DNA of 64,000 bases from CBDFLS01 sp965249185. GTDB taxonomy: Bacteria; Chloroflexota; Dehalococcoidia; Lucifugimonadales; Australimonadaceae. Under the pieces are notes generated by a model. It was not told the origin of the DNA. It did no database searches and worked only from the letters and a program-made list of their open reading frames with translations. The stretch is taken from positions 248,001 to 312,000 of the forward strand of contig CBDFLS010000001.1 of assembly GCA_965249185.1 (NCBI GenBank), written 5' to 3'. Positions within the stretch are counted from its first letter, which is position 1; every line of letters begins with the position of its first letter. Below, one piece after another: positions 8,089 to 17,502 of this stretch. The position numbers and the translations under genes were made by a program.

Positions 8089-9302
8089 GCGGCCTGTTCC
8101 AGGACAGGCGTATCGTGCTCGGCGTGACGGGAAGCATCGCCGTCTATAAAGCGGTGGACCTGGCCAGCAAGCTGACCCAGGCCGGCGCGGCGGTGGACGT
8201 GCTGATGACGCCTTCCGCTCTGGAGTTCGTGACGCCGCTCACGTTCCGCAGCGTGACCCACCGGCCCGTCATCACCAATCTGTTCGATTCCCAGAGCCCG
8301 GAGGCGATAGAGCACGTGGCCCTGGCCCAGCAGGCGGACGTGCTGGTGGTGGCCCCCGCGACGGCCCACACGCTGGCCAAGCTGGCCTGGGGCATGGCCG
8401 ACGACCCGGTGAGCACCACGGCGCTGGCCACCTCGGCCCCGCTGGTGCTGGCGCCGGCCATGGACGCCGGCATGTGGGAGCATCCGGCGGTCCAGGCCAA
8501 CGCCCAGACGCTGAGAGAGCGTGGCGCTCTCATCGTGGGACCCGCCAGCGGACATCTGGCGTCGGGCCTCAAAGGACAGGGCCGGCTGGTGGAGACCCAG
8601 GAGCTGATGGGGCACATCGCCCAGGTGCTGGGGCGCCACGGCGACCTGGCGGGCCGCACGCTGGTGGTGAGCGCCGGCGGCACCCAGGAGCCAGTGGACC
8701 CGGTGCGGACGCTCACCAACCGCTCGTCGGGAAAGATGGGCTACGCCCTGGCGGAGGCCGCCAGAGACAGAGGGGCGCAGGTGGTGCTGGTGGCTGGGCC
8801 CACGGCTCTGCCCGACCCGGTGGGTGTGCGCCTGGTCCGGACGCCCACGGCCGAAGCCATGCGCGAGGCGGTGCTGGAGGCCTGCCGCGATGCCCACGTG
8901 CTCATCATGGCGGCGGCGGTGGCCGACTACCGCCCCGTGAACGCATCGCCGGACAAGGTGAAGCGGGCAACCGGCCGCTGGAGCCTGGAACTGGAGCCGA
9001 CGCCCGATATCCTGGCCGAGGCGCCAGCCCACCTGGTACGAGTGGGGTTCGCCGCCGAGAGCGCAAGCCTGATAGAGAACGCCGAGCTCAAACTCCACGA
9101 GAAGGACATCGACCTCATAGCCGCCAACGACATCACCCAGCCCGGCTCCGGCTTCGACGCCGACACCAACCAGGTGGTGCTCCTCGACGCCCTGGGCAAC
9201 CGGGAGGATCTCCCTTTGCTTCCCAAGTACGAGGTCGCCCAGCGTCTCCTGGACCGGGTCGTGGCCCTTCTCCAGGGCAGAGGCCAGCCGGTCCCCTCGT
9301 AA
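8085..9302 (+). CDS. coaBC: Bifunctional phosphopantothenoylcysteine decarboxylase / phosphopantothenate-cysteine ligase
   Basis: Couples cysteine to 4'-phosphopantothenate and decarboxylates the product. The 405 residues hold an N-terminal flavoprotein CoaC domain (GVTGSIAVYKAVDLA, residues about 12-26; APAMDAGMW with the conserved PxMN-like region near residue 125) and a C-terminal CoaB domain from about residue 190 (VSAGGTQEPVDPVRTLTNRSSGKMG; AAAVADYRP; KxKR near 290). GTG 8085 is preceded by GGGAGG inside the coaX end and overlaps the coaX stop by four bases. The classical CoaC active-site PAMN reads PAMD here, with the Asn replaced, which is worth checking in an alignment. Confidence 0.93.
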   Translation: MSGLFQDRRIVLGVTGSIAVYKAVDLASKLTQAGAAVDVLMTPSALEFVTPLTFRSVTHRPVITNLFDSQSPEAIEHVALAQQADVLVVAPATAHTLAKLAWGMADDPVSTTALATSAPLVLAPAMDAGMWEHPAVQANAQTLRERGALIVGPASGHLASGLKGQGRLVETQELMGHIAQVLGRHGDLAGRTLVVSAGGTQEPVDPVRTLTNRSSGKMGYALAEAARDRGAQVVLVAGPTALPDPVGVRLVRTPTAEAMREAVLEACRDAHVLIMAAAVADYRPVNASPDKVKRATGRWSLELEPTPDILAEAPAHLVRVGFAAESASLIENAELKLHEKDIDLIAANDITQPGSGFDADTNQVVLLDALGNREDLPLLPKYEVAQRLLDRVVALLQGRGQPVPS

Positions 9303-9320
9303 CCCGCCCAGCCTCGGTTG

Positions 9321-10559
9321 TCAGGAAGCGGCTTCCGGCGCCCTCTGCCCGCGCAGGAAAACGGCCCCCGCAATCGCGGTGATGACCAAGAGCACGGCGC
9401 CGGCAGGGAATACGCTCCGCAGCCCCAACGACACCGCCAGCACTCCACCGAGCAGCGGCCCCATCCCCAGGGCCAGTGCGATCGCGCTCTGGACCGCCCC
9501 AAAGGCGGAGCCGTATTTGTCGGGAGGCGCCGCCAGCGCCATGAGCGCGTTGGCGGAGCCAGCGATGCCTCCCTGAAAGAGGCCGGCGGCGGCCACGAAC
9601 ACGGTTAGCAGCACAAAGGTCTGCGCGAAGTAGGCGGGGATGTACATCACGGCGGCGGCGATGCACCAGATAATGAAAACAGTCCGAACGTTGATGGTGG
9701 AGACCAGCCGTGCCGTGACCACGCTGCTGACGGCCGAGGCGCCGCCCACCGCCATCAGCAGAACACCGCTGGCGGTTGCCACCTTCAGATCCTCATGAAG
9801 CGTCGCGACCATCAGCGGAAGCACCGGCGTCACCACCATCTGCGCGGCGTTGGCCAGGAAGATCATGAAGAGGATCGGCAGCATCTGTCGCGAGGTGGCG
9901 AGGCGCCATAGGTCCCCGAAAGCCTGGAAGGGCCTGCCGGGCCGAGACGATTTTGCCGCTGGCCTGCGGACATCCTCTCGCACGAAAAGATAGGCGATCA
10001 CCGACGCCGACAGCAGCGCAGACCCCGTGGCGTAGAAGGCGGCCCGCATCCCAAAGGTGTCGAAGATGATGCCCCCGAAAAGCGGGCCTAACGTGGTGCC
10101 CAGAAAGAGGGCCGATTGCATCAGCCCCAGCGCGAAGGCCAGGTGGCGCCGGGGTGTTCCGGCGCCCGCCAGCGCCATGATGGTGACGCTGATCCCGCCC
10201 AGAGCGCCCGCCAGGAAACGGCTGAGCACCAGATGACTGGGGCTCTGGGAGAACCCCGCCAGGGTCATGACGACGCTTGCAAGCAGCGTGGCCCGAATCA
10301 GGTTACGCCGCCGTCCGAAGCGGTCGCCGGCGATCCCCCAGATGGGACCGAAAACGGCCATTGCCATGCCGAAGGCCCAGCCCGAGAAGCCGTTCCACAG
10401 AGCGGCCCGCGCTTCGTCCTCGATGCCGAGTTGCTGGAAGAAGAGGGGGAAGAAGGACCAGGTGAAGGTGAACCCCAGAGGTGTCATCGCCTGGAGCAGC
10501 CACAGCAGGTAGAGGTTGCGGCGCCAGGGAAACGCGGATGCGGGGGCGGGTGTGGTCAT
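9321..10559 (-). CDS. MFS transporter (drug/metabolite exporter type)
   Basis: A 412-residue integral membrane protein with about 12 hydrophobic segments in two six-helix halves. The loop 2-3 motif is present as GIAGDRFGRRRNLIRAT, and the motif-C-like GTTLGPLFGGIIFD in helix 5 marks the drug:H+ antiporter (DHA1) branch. The start ATG 10559-10557 gives the normal short cytoplasmic N terminus; an in-frame extension upstream is possible but lies in non-conserved sequence. It is convergent with coaBC, 18 bases away, and stands alone. The substrate cannot be predicted. Confidence 0.85.
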   Translation of the reverse strand: MTTPAPASAFPWRRNLYLLWLLQAMTPLGFTFTWSFFPLFFQQLGIEDEARAALWNGFSGWAFGMAMAVFGPIWGIAGDRFGRRRNLIRATLLASVVMTLAGFSQSPSHLVLSRFLAGALGGISVTIMALAGAGTPRRHLAFALGLMQSALFLGTTLGPLFGGIIFDTFGMRAAFYATGSALLSASVIAYLFVREDVRRPAAKSSRPGRPFQAFGDLWRLATSRQMLPILFMIFLANAAQMVVTPVLPLMVATLHEDLKVATASGVLLMAVGGASAVSSVVTARLVSTINVRTVFIIWCIAAAVMYIPAYFAQTFVLLTVFVAAAGLFQGGIAGSANALMALAAPPDKYGSAFGAVQSAIALALGMGPLLGGVLAVSLGLRSVFPAGAVLLVITAIAGAVFLRGQRAPEAAS

Positions 10560-10799
10560 CGGAATGAAGGCGCTATGAGGCCGGCTGGGGTCAGCGCGGG
10601 AAGATGTGTCAGACAGCATACAGCCGGCGGAGCGCTCCGCCGGCTGCGCGCGCAACGCCGATTTCAGGCGTTCACAAGGTTTCCACCGCCCGCGTCTTCC
10701 CGTGGCACGTCTGCTGACTGGCAGGTTCCTCGCTCATGGTTCGACGGGTCCGACAGCGTCGGACTCTCGATAAAATCGGAGCTCACCACGAGCGATAAT

Positions 10800-11070
10800 A
10801 CGGAACCCGCTCACCCTGAGGCTCTCGAAGGGTCGCCCATGGGCGGTCTTTACCCCGAGCGAAGCCGAAGGCTCACCCTGTCCGATGATGCTTCGCTCAT
10901 TCCCGATGGGATCGGGACCAGCGAGACTCTCGATAGCCCTCCGTCCGCCGGAGTCCTCCGTTCCGACAGCCCGCCCCGGTCGGGCCGGGGAGTCCCGCCG
11001 CCGGGACGGTCGAGCCGGACCGATGGAATCGGGGCGTATCGGAGAGGCTCTCGAATGGTCACCCTGAGCG
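10800..11070. repeat. Dispersed intergenic mosaic repeat, copy A
   Basis: This stretch shares blocks with copy B at about 19.98-20.17 kb in inverted orientation. The 36 bases at 10921-10956 reappear as reverse complement near 20089-20124, and 11007-11045 as an exact 39-base reverse complement at 20050-20088. Between the two blocks copy A carries about 50 extra bases that copy B lacks at that place, so the copies are mosaics. Short modules (CTCACCCTGAGGCTCTCGAA and variants) occur at both ends of copy A. No gene is supported in 10560-11146; the only other feature is TAAAAT at 11108-11113, a possible -10 for valS. Confidence 0.75.
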
Positions 11071-11146
11071 TGGAACACCCCCGCGTTGACGCTCTACCTA
11101 CGCCTCCCTAAAATGGGCTCACGCCATCCTCAAGAGACCACTGCTC

Positions 11147-13819
11147 ATGCCCACCGGCCCGCCGGCACGTCAGCTTCCCAAGGCCTATGACCCCCAGGAG
11201 GTGGAGGAGCGCCTCTACCGCTGGTGGGAGAAGTCCGGCTTCTTCACGCCCACGCCCAGCCGGGACAAGCCCTCCTTCACCATCGTCATGCCGCCGCCCA
11301 ACGTCACCGGCGAGCTGCACCTGGGCCACGCGCTCACCGCCTCCATCCAGGACGCCCTGACCCGCTACCATCGCATGCTGGGCGAGCCGACGCTGTGGCT
11401 GCCCGGCGCCGACCACGCGGGCATCGCCACCCAGATGGTGGTGGAGCGGGCCCTGGCCCAGGAGGGCCTGAGCCGCCAAGACCTGGGCCGCGAGCGCTTT
11501 CTTGAGAGGGTGTGGGGCTGGGTGGAACGTTACGGCGGGATCATCGACAACCAGCACCGCCGCCTGGGCGCCTCCTGCGACTGGACCCGCAAGGTCTTCA
11601 CCCTAGACCCGGGACCCAGCCGGGCGGTGCGGACCACGTTCGTCAACCTCCACCGCAAGGGGCTCATCTACCGCGGTGAGCGGATGATCAACTGGTGTCC
11701 GAGCTGCCGGACGGCGCTGTCGGACCTGGAGGTGGACCACCGCGAGGAGCAGGGCAACCTCTACCACATCCGCTATCGCCTGGAAAGCGGCGACGGCCAT
11801 GTGACCGTGGCCACCACCCGGCCCGAGACGCTGCTGGGCGATACGGCGGTGGCGGTGAACCCCACCGATAAGCGGTTCGCGGCCCTGAAAGGCAGCCGCG
11901 TGTTGCTGCCGGTCCTGGGCCGGCCCATCCCCGTCATCGAGGACGAGGTGGTGGACCCGAGCTTTGGCACGGGCGCGCTGAAGATCACCCCCGGCCACGA
12001 CCCCAACGACTACGAGACGGGCCAACGCCACAGCCTGCCCGTGGTCAACATCCTGAACCCCGACGGCACGCTGAACGCCAAGGCGGGGCCTTACGAGGGC
12101 TACGACCGCTACGACGCACGCCGGGCCATCGTAGAGCAGCTTGAGCGCGAGGGGTTGTTGGAACGGGTCGAGCCCTACGCGCACTCGGTGGGCCACTGCC
12201 AGCGCAGCGACGACATCGTGGAGCCCATCGTCAGCGAGCAGTGGTTCGTACGTGTGGAGCCTCTGGCCAAGCGGGCCATCGAGGCGGTCACCGGCGGCCG
12301 CATCCGCATGGTGCCGGAGCGGTTCGTGAAGGTCTACCTGAACTGGATGGAGAACATCCGCGACTGGTGCATCAGCCGACAGCTCTGGTGGGGGCACCGT
12401 ATCCCGGTGTGGTACTGCGACGCCTGCGATCAAGCCACCGTGGCCGTGGACGACCCGTCGGCCTGCGAGGCGTGCGGCGGCGGGTCGCTCCAGCAGGACC
12501 CCGACGTGCTCGACACCTGGTTCAGCTCGGCGCTCTGGACCCACTCGACTCTCGGCTGGCCCGACGACACGGAGGACCTGCGCGCCTTCTACCCCACGTC
12601 GGTCATGGAGACGGGGTACGACATCCTCTTCTTCTGGATCGCACGCATGATCATGATGGGCCTGGAGAACATGGACGACGTTCCCTTCCACACCGTGTAC
12701 CTCCACGGGCTGGTGCGCGACGAGCACGGCGTGAAGATGAGCAAGACCAAGGGGAACGTGCTCGACCCCATCGAGGCCATCGGACAGTACGGGGCCGACG
12801 CGCTGCGGTTCGCGCTCTCCACCGGCGGCGCGCCGGGCAACGACACGCGGCTCAGCGAATCGCGGCTCCAGGCGGCGCGGAACTTCGCCAACAAGCTGTG
12901 GAACGCCACCCGATACGTGCTCTCGACGCTGGAGAACGCCCCGGACCTGGAGGGCTGGCTCGACCGCCCGCCCCGCGAGCAGCGGCAGGACCGCTGGGTG
13001 CTCAGCCGGCTCGACCAGGTCACCGCCGAGGTCCACCGTTTGTGGGACGAATGGCAACTCGGCGAGGCGCAGCGGGTGCTCCACGATTTCATCTGGGGCG
13101 AGCTGTGCGACTGGTACATCGAGATGGCCAAGATACGCCTGCGCCAGGGCGATGGCACGCCGCGCCGGGTGCTGGCCCACGTGCTGGAGCGGAGCCTGCG
13201 CCTGCTCCACCCGTTCATGCCCTTTCTGACCGAGGAGCTGTGGCAGCAGCTCCAGGCGCGGCTCCCCGACGAAGGCGGACTGCCTGAGTCGATCATGATC
13301 TCGCCCTACCCCACCGCTTCCGAGCACGATGTAGACCCCGCCGCGCTAAAGGAGATGGGGCTGCTCACCGAGCTGGTGCGGGCAATCCGCAACGTGCGTG
13401 CGGAGTTCAAAGTGGACCCCGCGTTCCAGCTAAGCGCGGCGGTGGAGTCTGCCGAAAGCATCGATCTCATTGCAGAAGAATCTCAAGCGATCGGCGCGCT
13501 GGCGCGGACGCTGGTCAGTCCGGCTTCACAATTTGAGCATGACGTGAAGGCGGAGAACATTATCAAGCTGGTGGTGGGCAGCGTGACGGTAGCCCTTCAT
13601 CTTGGTGGTTCGGTTGACGGGGCCAAGGAGCGGAAGCGCTTGGAGACTGAGATGGCCGACACCGAGAGGCGGACAGAGTCGCTCGCGCAGCGCCTAGGCA
13701 ACGAGCAGTTCACATCGAAGGCGCCACTCGACGTAGTAGAGCGCGAACAAGAACGCCTCAAAGAGCAGCAAGCGCGCATCGCACGCCTGGGCGAGCTGCT
13801 GGAGCAACTCGGCGCGTGA
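11147..13819 (+). CDS. valS: Valine-tRNA ligase
   Basis: Class I aminoacyl-tRNA synthetase charging tRNA-Val, 890 residues, the normal length. The ATP-binding HIGH motif is HLGH at residues 58-61 within PPPNVTGELHLGHAL; the KMSKS loop is KMSKT at 530-534; the editing (CP1) domain contains TTRPETLLGDTAVAV and GTGALKITPGHDPNDYE; the anticodon-binding domain follows from about residue 600; and the last 60 residues form the charged ValRS coiled-coil arm. The ribosome-binding site is weak (AAGAG) and no T-box leader is recognisable. The last 400 bases are lower in GC than the rest of the gene. It is convergent with the next gene. Confidence 0.97.
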   Translation: MPTGPPARQLPKAYDPQEVEERLYRWWEKSGFFTPTPSRDKPSFTIVMPPPNVTGELHLGHALTASIQDALTRYHRMLGEPTLWLPGADHAGIATQMVVERALAQEGLSRQDLGRERFLERVWGWVERYGGIIDNQHRRLGASCDWTRKVFTLDPGPSRAVRTTFVNLHRKGLIYRGERMINWCPSCRTALSDLEVDHREEQGNLYHIRYRLESGDGHVTVATTRPETLLGDTAVAVNPTDKRFAALKGSRVLLPVLGRPIPVIEDEVVDPSFGTGALKITPGHDPNDYETGQRHSLPVVNILNPDGTLNAKAGPYEGYDRYDARRAIVEQLEREGLLERVEPYAHSVGHCQRSDDIVEPIVSEQWFVRVEPLAKRAIEAVTGGRIRMVPERFVKVYLNWMENIRDWCISRQLWWGHRIPVWYCDACDQATVAVDDPSACEACGGGSLQQDPDVLDTWFSSALWTHSTLGWPDDTEDLRAFYPTSVMETGYDILFFWIARMIMMGLENMDDVPFHTVYLHGLVRDEHGVKMSKTKGNVLDPIEAIGQYGADALRFALSTGGAPGNDTRLSESRLQAARNFANKLWNATRYVLSTLENAPDLEGWLDRPPREQRQDRWVLSRLDQVTAEVHRLWDEWQLGEAQRVLHDFIWGELCDWYIEMAKIRLRQGDGTPRRVLAHVLERSLRLLHPFMPFLTEELWQQLQARLPDEGGLPESIMISPYPTASEHDVDPAALKEMGLLTELVRAIRNVRAEFKVDPAFQLSAAVESAESIDLIAEESQAIGALARTLVSPASQFEHDVKAENIIKLVVGSVTVALHLGGSVDGAKERKRLETEMADTERRTESLAQRLGNEQFTSKAPLDVVEREQERLKEQQARIARLGELLEQLGA

Positions 13820-13870
13820 CAACCGCCCTCCGGCGCCGTCCCGAATGCGATCGAGAGCAGTGCAGCCCGG

Positions 13871-14608
13871 TCACGCGGGACGCTTGGGGGCCCAGCGCAG
13901 GTGCGAGTCGGCGTCTAGGCGAAGCTGGCGCAGCCCCTTGCTCGTATCGCTGGCCGCGCGGGCCTGGTCCGACCGCTTCAAGCGCAGCTTGTGGAGCCAG
14001 TAGACGAAGGCCTTCCACTCGCCCAGGGTGAGCCTGCGATGATGGCGATGGCCCTCCTCGCCTTGGCACTGCTGGAGCAGCGAGCCGTAGGTGCCGCCGT
14101 AGAGTTGCTGGGCCACCTGCTCGTCCACCCCCCTGCCCTGCGTAAACCCCCGCGCACGGCCCTCCTTGAGCGCCTCCAGCTCCACCGCCTGCATCAGCGC
14201 CTCCTCCACCACCACGCCATAGAAGAAGTTGAGGTGGCCCCGGTACTTTTCGACGCCCAGGCGCCGCTTGAGGTGCTGATCGGTCACGTGGGCGGGCAAC
14301 TCGCCATGGAAGAGGAGCTTTTCCTGCTCCCTTTCAGGCACCGCCCCCGGCACTTCCATCAGCAGACGCTCGGCCACCAGTAGCCAGTCGAAGGCCTCAT
14401 CTTGGACCAGATACGTGAAATGGCGCCCCAGGTACTCCTCCTCGGGGGCTGTCCAGAGCGCCACCGCCTCCAGAAGCGCATCTGCCCAGGGGCGGCCCGC
14501 CTCCAGCTCTCGGCGCAGGTGCTCCACCGCCAGCGGCTGGTGGCCGTTGACCACGACGCTTCGCTGGGTTAGCTGAGATACGCGGTCATCGGCGGACTCA
14601 GCCTGCAT
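13871..14608 (-). CDS. Unrecognised conserved-looking protein encoded directly behind secA
   Basis: A soluble 245-residue protein with no signal peptide or membrane segment and no family I can name. Composition is rich in Leu, Glu, Arg and His, and helices dominate. A 60-residue stretch (EYLGRHFTYLVQDEAFDWLLVAERLL, split here only by description) looks like a conserved core, and the C-terminal third is basic. ATG 14608 has AGGTGAGG just upstream and lies five bases beyond the secA stop, so the gene is co-transcribed and probably coupled with secA. A longer in-frame start at 14653 would overlap secA. The reading frame is intact, with GC-biased third positions, supporting a real gene. Confidence 0.7.
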   Translation of the reverse strand: MQAESADDRVSQLTQRSVVVNGHQPLAVEHLRRELEAGRPWADALLEAVALWTAPEEEYLGRHFTYLVQDEAFDWLLVAERLLMEVPGAVPEREQEKLLFHGELPAHVTDQHLKRRLGVEKYRGHLNFFYGVVVEEALMQAVELEALKEGRARGFTQGRGVDEQVAQQLYGGTYGSLLQQCQGEEGHRHHRRLTLGEWKAFVYWLHKLRLKRSDQARAASDTSKGLRQLRLDADSHLRWAPKRPA

Positions 14609-14612
14609 CGCC

Positions 14613-17258
14613 TCACCTATTGGCGCCGTGACACCTCTTGTACTTCTTGCCACTGCCGCAGGGGCAAGCGTCGTTGCGGCCGACCTTCCGCGCGCCCACC
14701 GGCTCCACGGCGCGTGACGCCACCGCCTTGGACAAGACGGTGGTTAGCTTCCCGGTGTCGATTGACGCGGCCCTCCGCCCCGCGGTCGCCGGCTGGCCGC
14801 CGTCGGCTGCGGGATGGCCGGCGGGAGCCACGTGGTAGATCGTGTGGGCAACGTCGTGCCGTATCTGCTCTTGTAGCCGGCCGAACTGGTCGTGGGCCTC
14901 CTTCTTGTACATCACCAGCGGGTCTCGCTGGCCATAGGCGTAGAGGCCGATGCCCTGGCGCAGGTTCTGCATGGTGGTGAGGTGCTGCACCCACAGCCGG
15001 TCGATGGTCTGCAGCATCACCGTGCGCTCCATCGCTCGGCTAACCTCGGCGCCGAACTCCTCTTCCCGCCGCGCGTAGAGATCATCCACGGCCGCCAGCA
15101 GCTCCTCCTGCACCTCTTCGGGGCGCATGTCGAGCACCTGCTCCTCGTTCAGGTCCGCCGGCAGCGGGAAGATGGTGGCCAGCTCCGCCAGAAACGTGTC
15201 CACAATCCAGTCGTTCGGCTCGCCCTGGAGGTGGGCGCCCACCAGCGAGGCCACCTCGTCGGCGATCATCTCCTGGACGTTCGCCTTCACGTCGGCGCCG
15301 GCCTGCACCTTGTTCCGCTCCCCGTAGATGATGTCCCGGTGCCGGTTCATCACGTCGTCGTACTCGAGGAGGTGTTTGCGGATATCGAAGTTGTGGGCCT
15401 CCGCCCGGACCTGAACGCCGTTCACACGGCCGGTCACCAGCTTGCTCTCCAGAGGGACGTCATCCGGGATGCGGGCCCAGCTCATGATGGTCTTCATCCG
15501 ATCGCCGCCGAAGCGGCGCATGATCTCATCGTCGAAGGAGCCGAAGAAGCACGTAGTCCCGGGGTCGCCCTGGCGGCCGGAGCGCCCCCGGAGCTGGTTA
15601 TCGATGCGGCGGGACTCGTGCCGCTCGGTGCCGATGATGTAGAGGCCGCCCAAGCCGACGACAGCCTCGTGCTCGCGCCTCCACGCCTCCGGCGACTCGG
15701 CCATGTTCGGGTCGCCTCCCAGCACGATGTCTGTGCCTCGGCCCGCCATATTCGTGGCGACCGTCACCGCGCCGGACCGCCCGGCCTGGGCCACGATGAG
15801 CGCCTCGCGCTCGTGCTGCTTCGCGTTCAGCACGTCGTGGGGCACGCCACGGCGCTCCAACATGCCGCTGATCCGCTCCGAGCGCTCGATGGAGACGGTG
15901 CCAACCAGCACCGGCCTCCCCTGTTTGTGAAGCTCGGCTATCTCTTCGGCCGCCGCCGCATACTTTGCCTCCTCGGTCTTATAGATCAGGTCGGGGAGGT
16001 CGTCTCGGGTCATCGGCAGATTGGTGGGGACCACCACCACCTCCAGCTTGTACACCTTGAAGAATTCCTCCGCTTCGGTGACCGCGGTGCCGGTCATGCC
16101 CGCCAGCTTGTCGTACATGCGGAAGTAGTTCTGCAGCGTAATCGTGGCGTAGGTGATGGTCTCGCCCTGCACCTCCACCCCCTCCTTGGCCTCGATAGCC
16201 TGGTGGAGCCCGTCGCCATAGCGGCGCCCGGGCATGAGACGCCCCGTGAACTCATCGACGATGAGCACCTCTCCATCGCGCACCACGTAGTCCTTATCGC
16301 GTTGGTAAATCATATGGGCGCGCAGGGCGTTCTCCACGAAGTGCGTCAGCACGTAGTTGGCGGGGTCGTAGAGGTTGCCGACGTTCAGCCACTGCTCCAG
16401 CTTGCCGATGCCCTCCTCGGTCAGGACCGCGGCCCGCTCCTTCTCCTCGATCTTGTAATCGGCGTCGGCTGAGAGGCGAGGCACCAACTGGGCGAAGCTG
16501 TGATAGAGCTTGGTGGACTCCTGGGCGGGACCGCTGACGATGAGCGGTGTGCGCGCCTCGTCGATGAGGATGTTGTCCACCTCGTCCACGATGGCGTAGC
16601 GGAGCGGGCGCTGCACCTTCTGCTCCAGGCTGGCGACCATGTTGTCCCGCAGATAGTCGAAGCCGAACTCGTTGTTCGTGCCGTAGGTAATGTCGGCGCT
16701 ATAGGCCTCGGCGCGGGGCACGGGACGCAGGTGGAACAGCGGGCCGTCCTCGTCCGCCGAGGGATCGAAAAGGCAAGCCTGCTCGTGCTGCAAGCAGCCG
16801 ACGCTCAGGCCCAGGGCATGGTAGATGGGGCCCATCCAGGTGGTGTCCCGCCGGGCAAGATACTCGTTGACGGTCACCAGATGGGCGCCCTTCCCCTCCA
16901 GGGCATTGAGGTAGAGGGAAAGCGTCGCCACCAGCGTCTTTCCCTCGCCGGTCTTCATCTCACCGATCTTGCCCTCGTGCAGCACCACGCCTCCCATGAG
17001 CTGCACATCGAAGTGGCGAAGACCGATGGCGCGCCGGGATGCCTCCCGCACGGCAGCGAAGGCTTCGGGCATCAAGGCGTCCAGCGTCTCGCCGCTTTCG
17101 AGACGTTGGCGGAACTCGCCGGTCTTCGCCGCCAGGTCCTGGTCAGAGAGGGCCTCCATGGCCGGCTCCAGAGCGTTGACCTGGTGCGCCAGAGGCCGAA
17201 GCCGTTTGACCTGCTTTTCGTTGGTGTCGCCGAGGAACGGCAGCAGTTTGCTGACCAT
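14613..17258 (-). CDS. secA: Preprotein translocase subunit SecA
   Basis: The ATPase motor that drives unfolded preproteins through SecYEG. The 881 residues include nucleotide-binding domain 1 (Walker A GEGKT at 104-108, preceded by KIGEMK; DEVDNILIDEA as Walker B/DEAD-like motif), the preprotein cross-linking domain, second helicase domain (TVSIERSE; TNMAGRGTDIVLGG; RIDNQLRGRSGRQGDPG), helical wing and scaffold, and a C-terminal SEC-C zinc site with C865, C867, C876 and H877. All expected domains are present. The start follows GAAGG, and a -10 TACAAT lies about 50 bases upstream. An unrecognised gene follows immediately. Confidence 0.97.
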   Translation of the reverse strand: MVSKLLPFLGDTNEKQVKRLRPLAHQVNALEPAMEALSDQDLAAKTGEFRQRLESGETLDALMPEAFAAVREASRRAIGLRHFDVQLMGGVVLHEGKIGEMKTGEGKTLVATLSLYLNALEGKGAHLVTVNEYLARRDTTWMGPIYHALGLSVGCLQHEQACLFDPSADEDGPLFHLRPVPRAEAYSADITYGTNNEFGFDYLRDNMVASLEQKVQRPLRYAIVDEVDNILIDEARTPLIVSGPAQESTKLYHSFAQLVPRLSADADYKIEEKERAAVLTEEGIGKLEQWLNVGNLYDPANYVLTHFVENALRAHMIYQRDKDYVVRDGEVLIVDEFTGRLMPGRRYGDGLHQAIEAKEGVEVQGETITYATITLQNYFRMYDKLAGMTGTAVTEAEEFFKVYKLEVVVVPTNLPMTRDDLPDLIYKTEEAKYAAAAEEIAELHKQGRPVLVGTVSIERSERISGMLERRGVPHDVLNAKQHEREALIVAQAGRSGAVTVATNMAGRGTDIVLGGDPNMAESPEAWRREHEAVVGLGGLYIIGTERHESRRIDNQLRGRSGRQGDPGTTCFFGSFDDEIMRRFGGDRMKTIMSWARIPDDVPLESKLVTGRVNGVQVRAEAHNFDIRKHLLEYDDVMNRHRDIIYGERNKVQAGADVKANVQEMIADEVASLVGAHLQGEPNDWIVDTFLAELATIFPLPADLNEEQVLDMRPEEVQEELLAAVDDLYARREEEFGAEVSRAMERTVMLQTIDRLWVQHLTTMQNLRQGIGLYAYGQRDPLVMYKKEAHDQFGRLQEQIRHDVAHTIYHVAPAGHPAADGGQPATAGRRAASIDTGKLTTVLSKAVASRAVEPVGARKVGRNDACPCGSGKKYKRCHGANR

Positions 17259-17306
17259 ACGCCTTCTCTCAATGCCTGACGGTGGCGACAGACATTACCG
17301 CATACC

Positions 17307-17312
17307 ATTGTA
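17307..17312 (-). promoter_or_regulatory. Probable -10 element of secA
   Basis: On the minus strand TACAAT occupies 17312-17307, giving a predicted leader of about 40 bases to the secA ATG. No good -35 is seen. Farther upstream, GTGAC (17351-17355) and GTCAC (17358-17362) form an inverted repeat that could be a protein site. Confidence 0.45.
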
Positions 17313-17398
17313 TCGCACCTAAGAACAACGGCGCAGTCCTGCCAGGCAGTGTGACGTGTCACTTTGGCTGGCAAGTGGGCGCGCTAGGCCCATGCAAT

Positions 17399-17500
17399 GA
17401 TCGCTGGGCAGATGCTTCGCTCCGCTCAGAATGACATGGGTGGGGAGAGCCCGGAATGATGTGGGTGGTGGGAGCGAGCTCAGAATGAGGTAGGTGGAGG
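17399..17500. repeat. Imperfect repeats of an AGAATGA-type intergenic module
   Basis: Three imperfect copies of a module reading roughly CAGAATGA-nn-TGGGTGG-n-GG follow each other at about 17427-17447, 17452-17472 and 17480-17497, preceded by GCTTCGCTCCGCTCAGAATG. The same phrase (CTTCGCTCAGAATGACGTAG) recurs near 20795-20815. These are non-coding, lie in a 230-base intergenic gap, and look like fragments of a genome-wide dispersed repeat family. Confidence 0.6.
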
Positions 17501-17502
17501 CG

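Noticed and set aside
10116..11111. Plus-strand 331-codon open frame between the MFS gene and valS
   Set aside because: It runs antisense to the MFS gene and through the intergenic repeat; composition is low-complexity and it has no homology I recognise.
10660..11146. T-box leader upstream of valS
   Set aside because: I looked for a specifier loop and the conserved T-box sequence with a downstream terminator and could not find them; the region is dominated by the dispersed repeat.
11603..13327. Minus-strand frame opposite valS (574 codons)
   Set aside because: Antisense shadow of valS, low-complexity Val/His/Arg content.
14892..16472. Long open frame opposite secA
   Set aside because: Antisense shadow of secA, typical of GC-rich DNA; no start signal or domain.
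17399..17500. CRISPR array
   Set aside because: The repeats are imperfect, contiguous and without unique spacers, and no cas genes are present.
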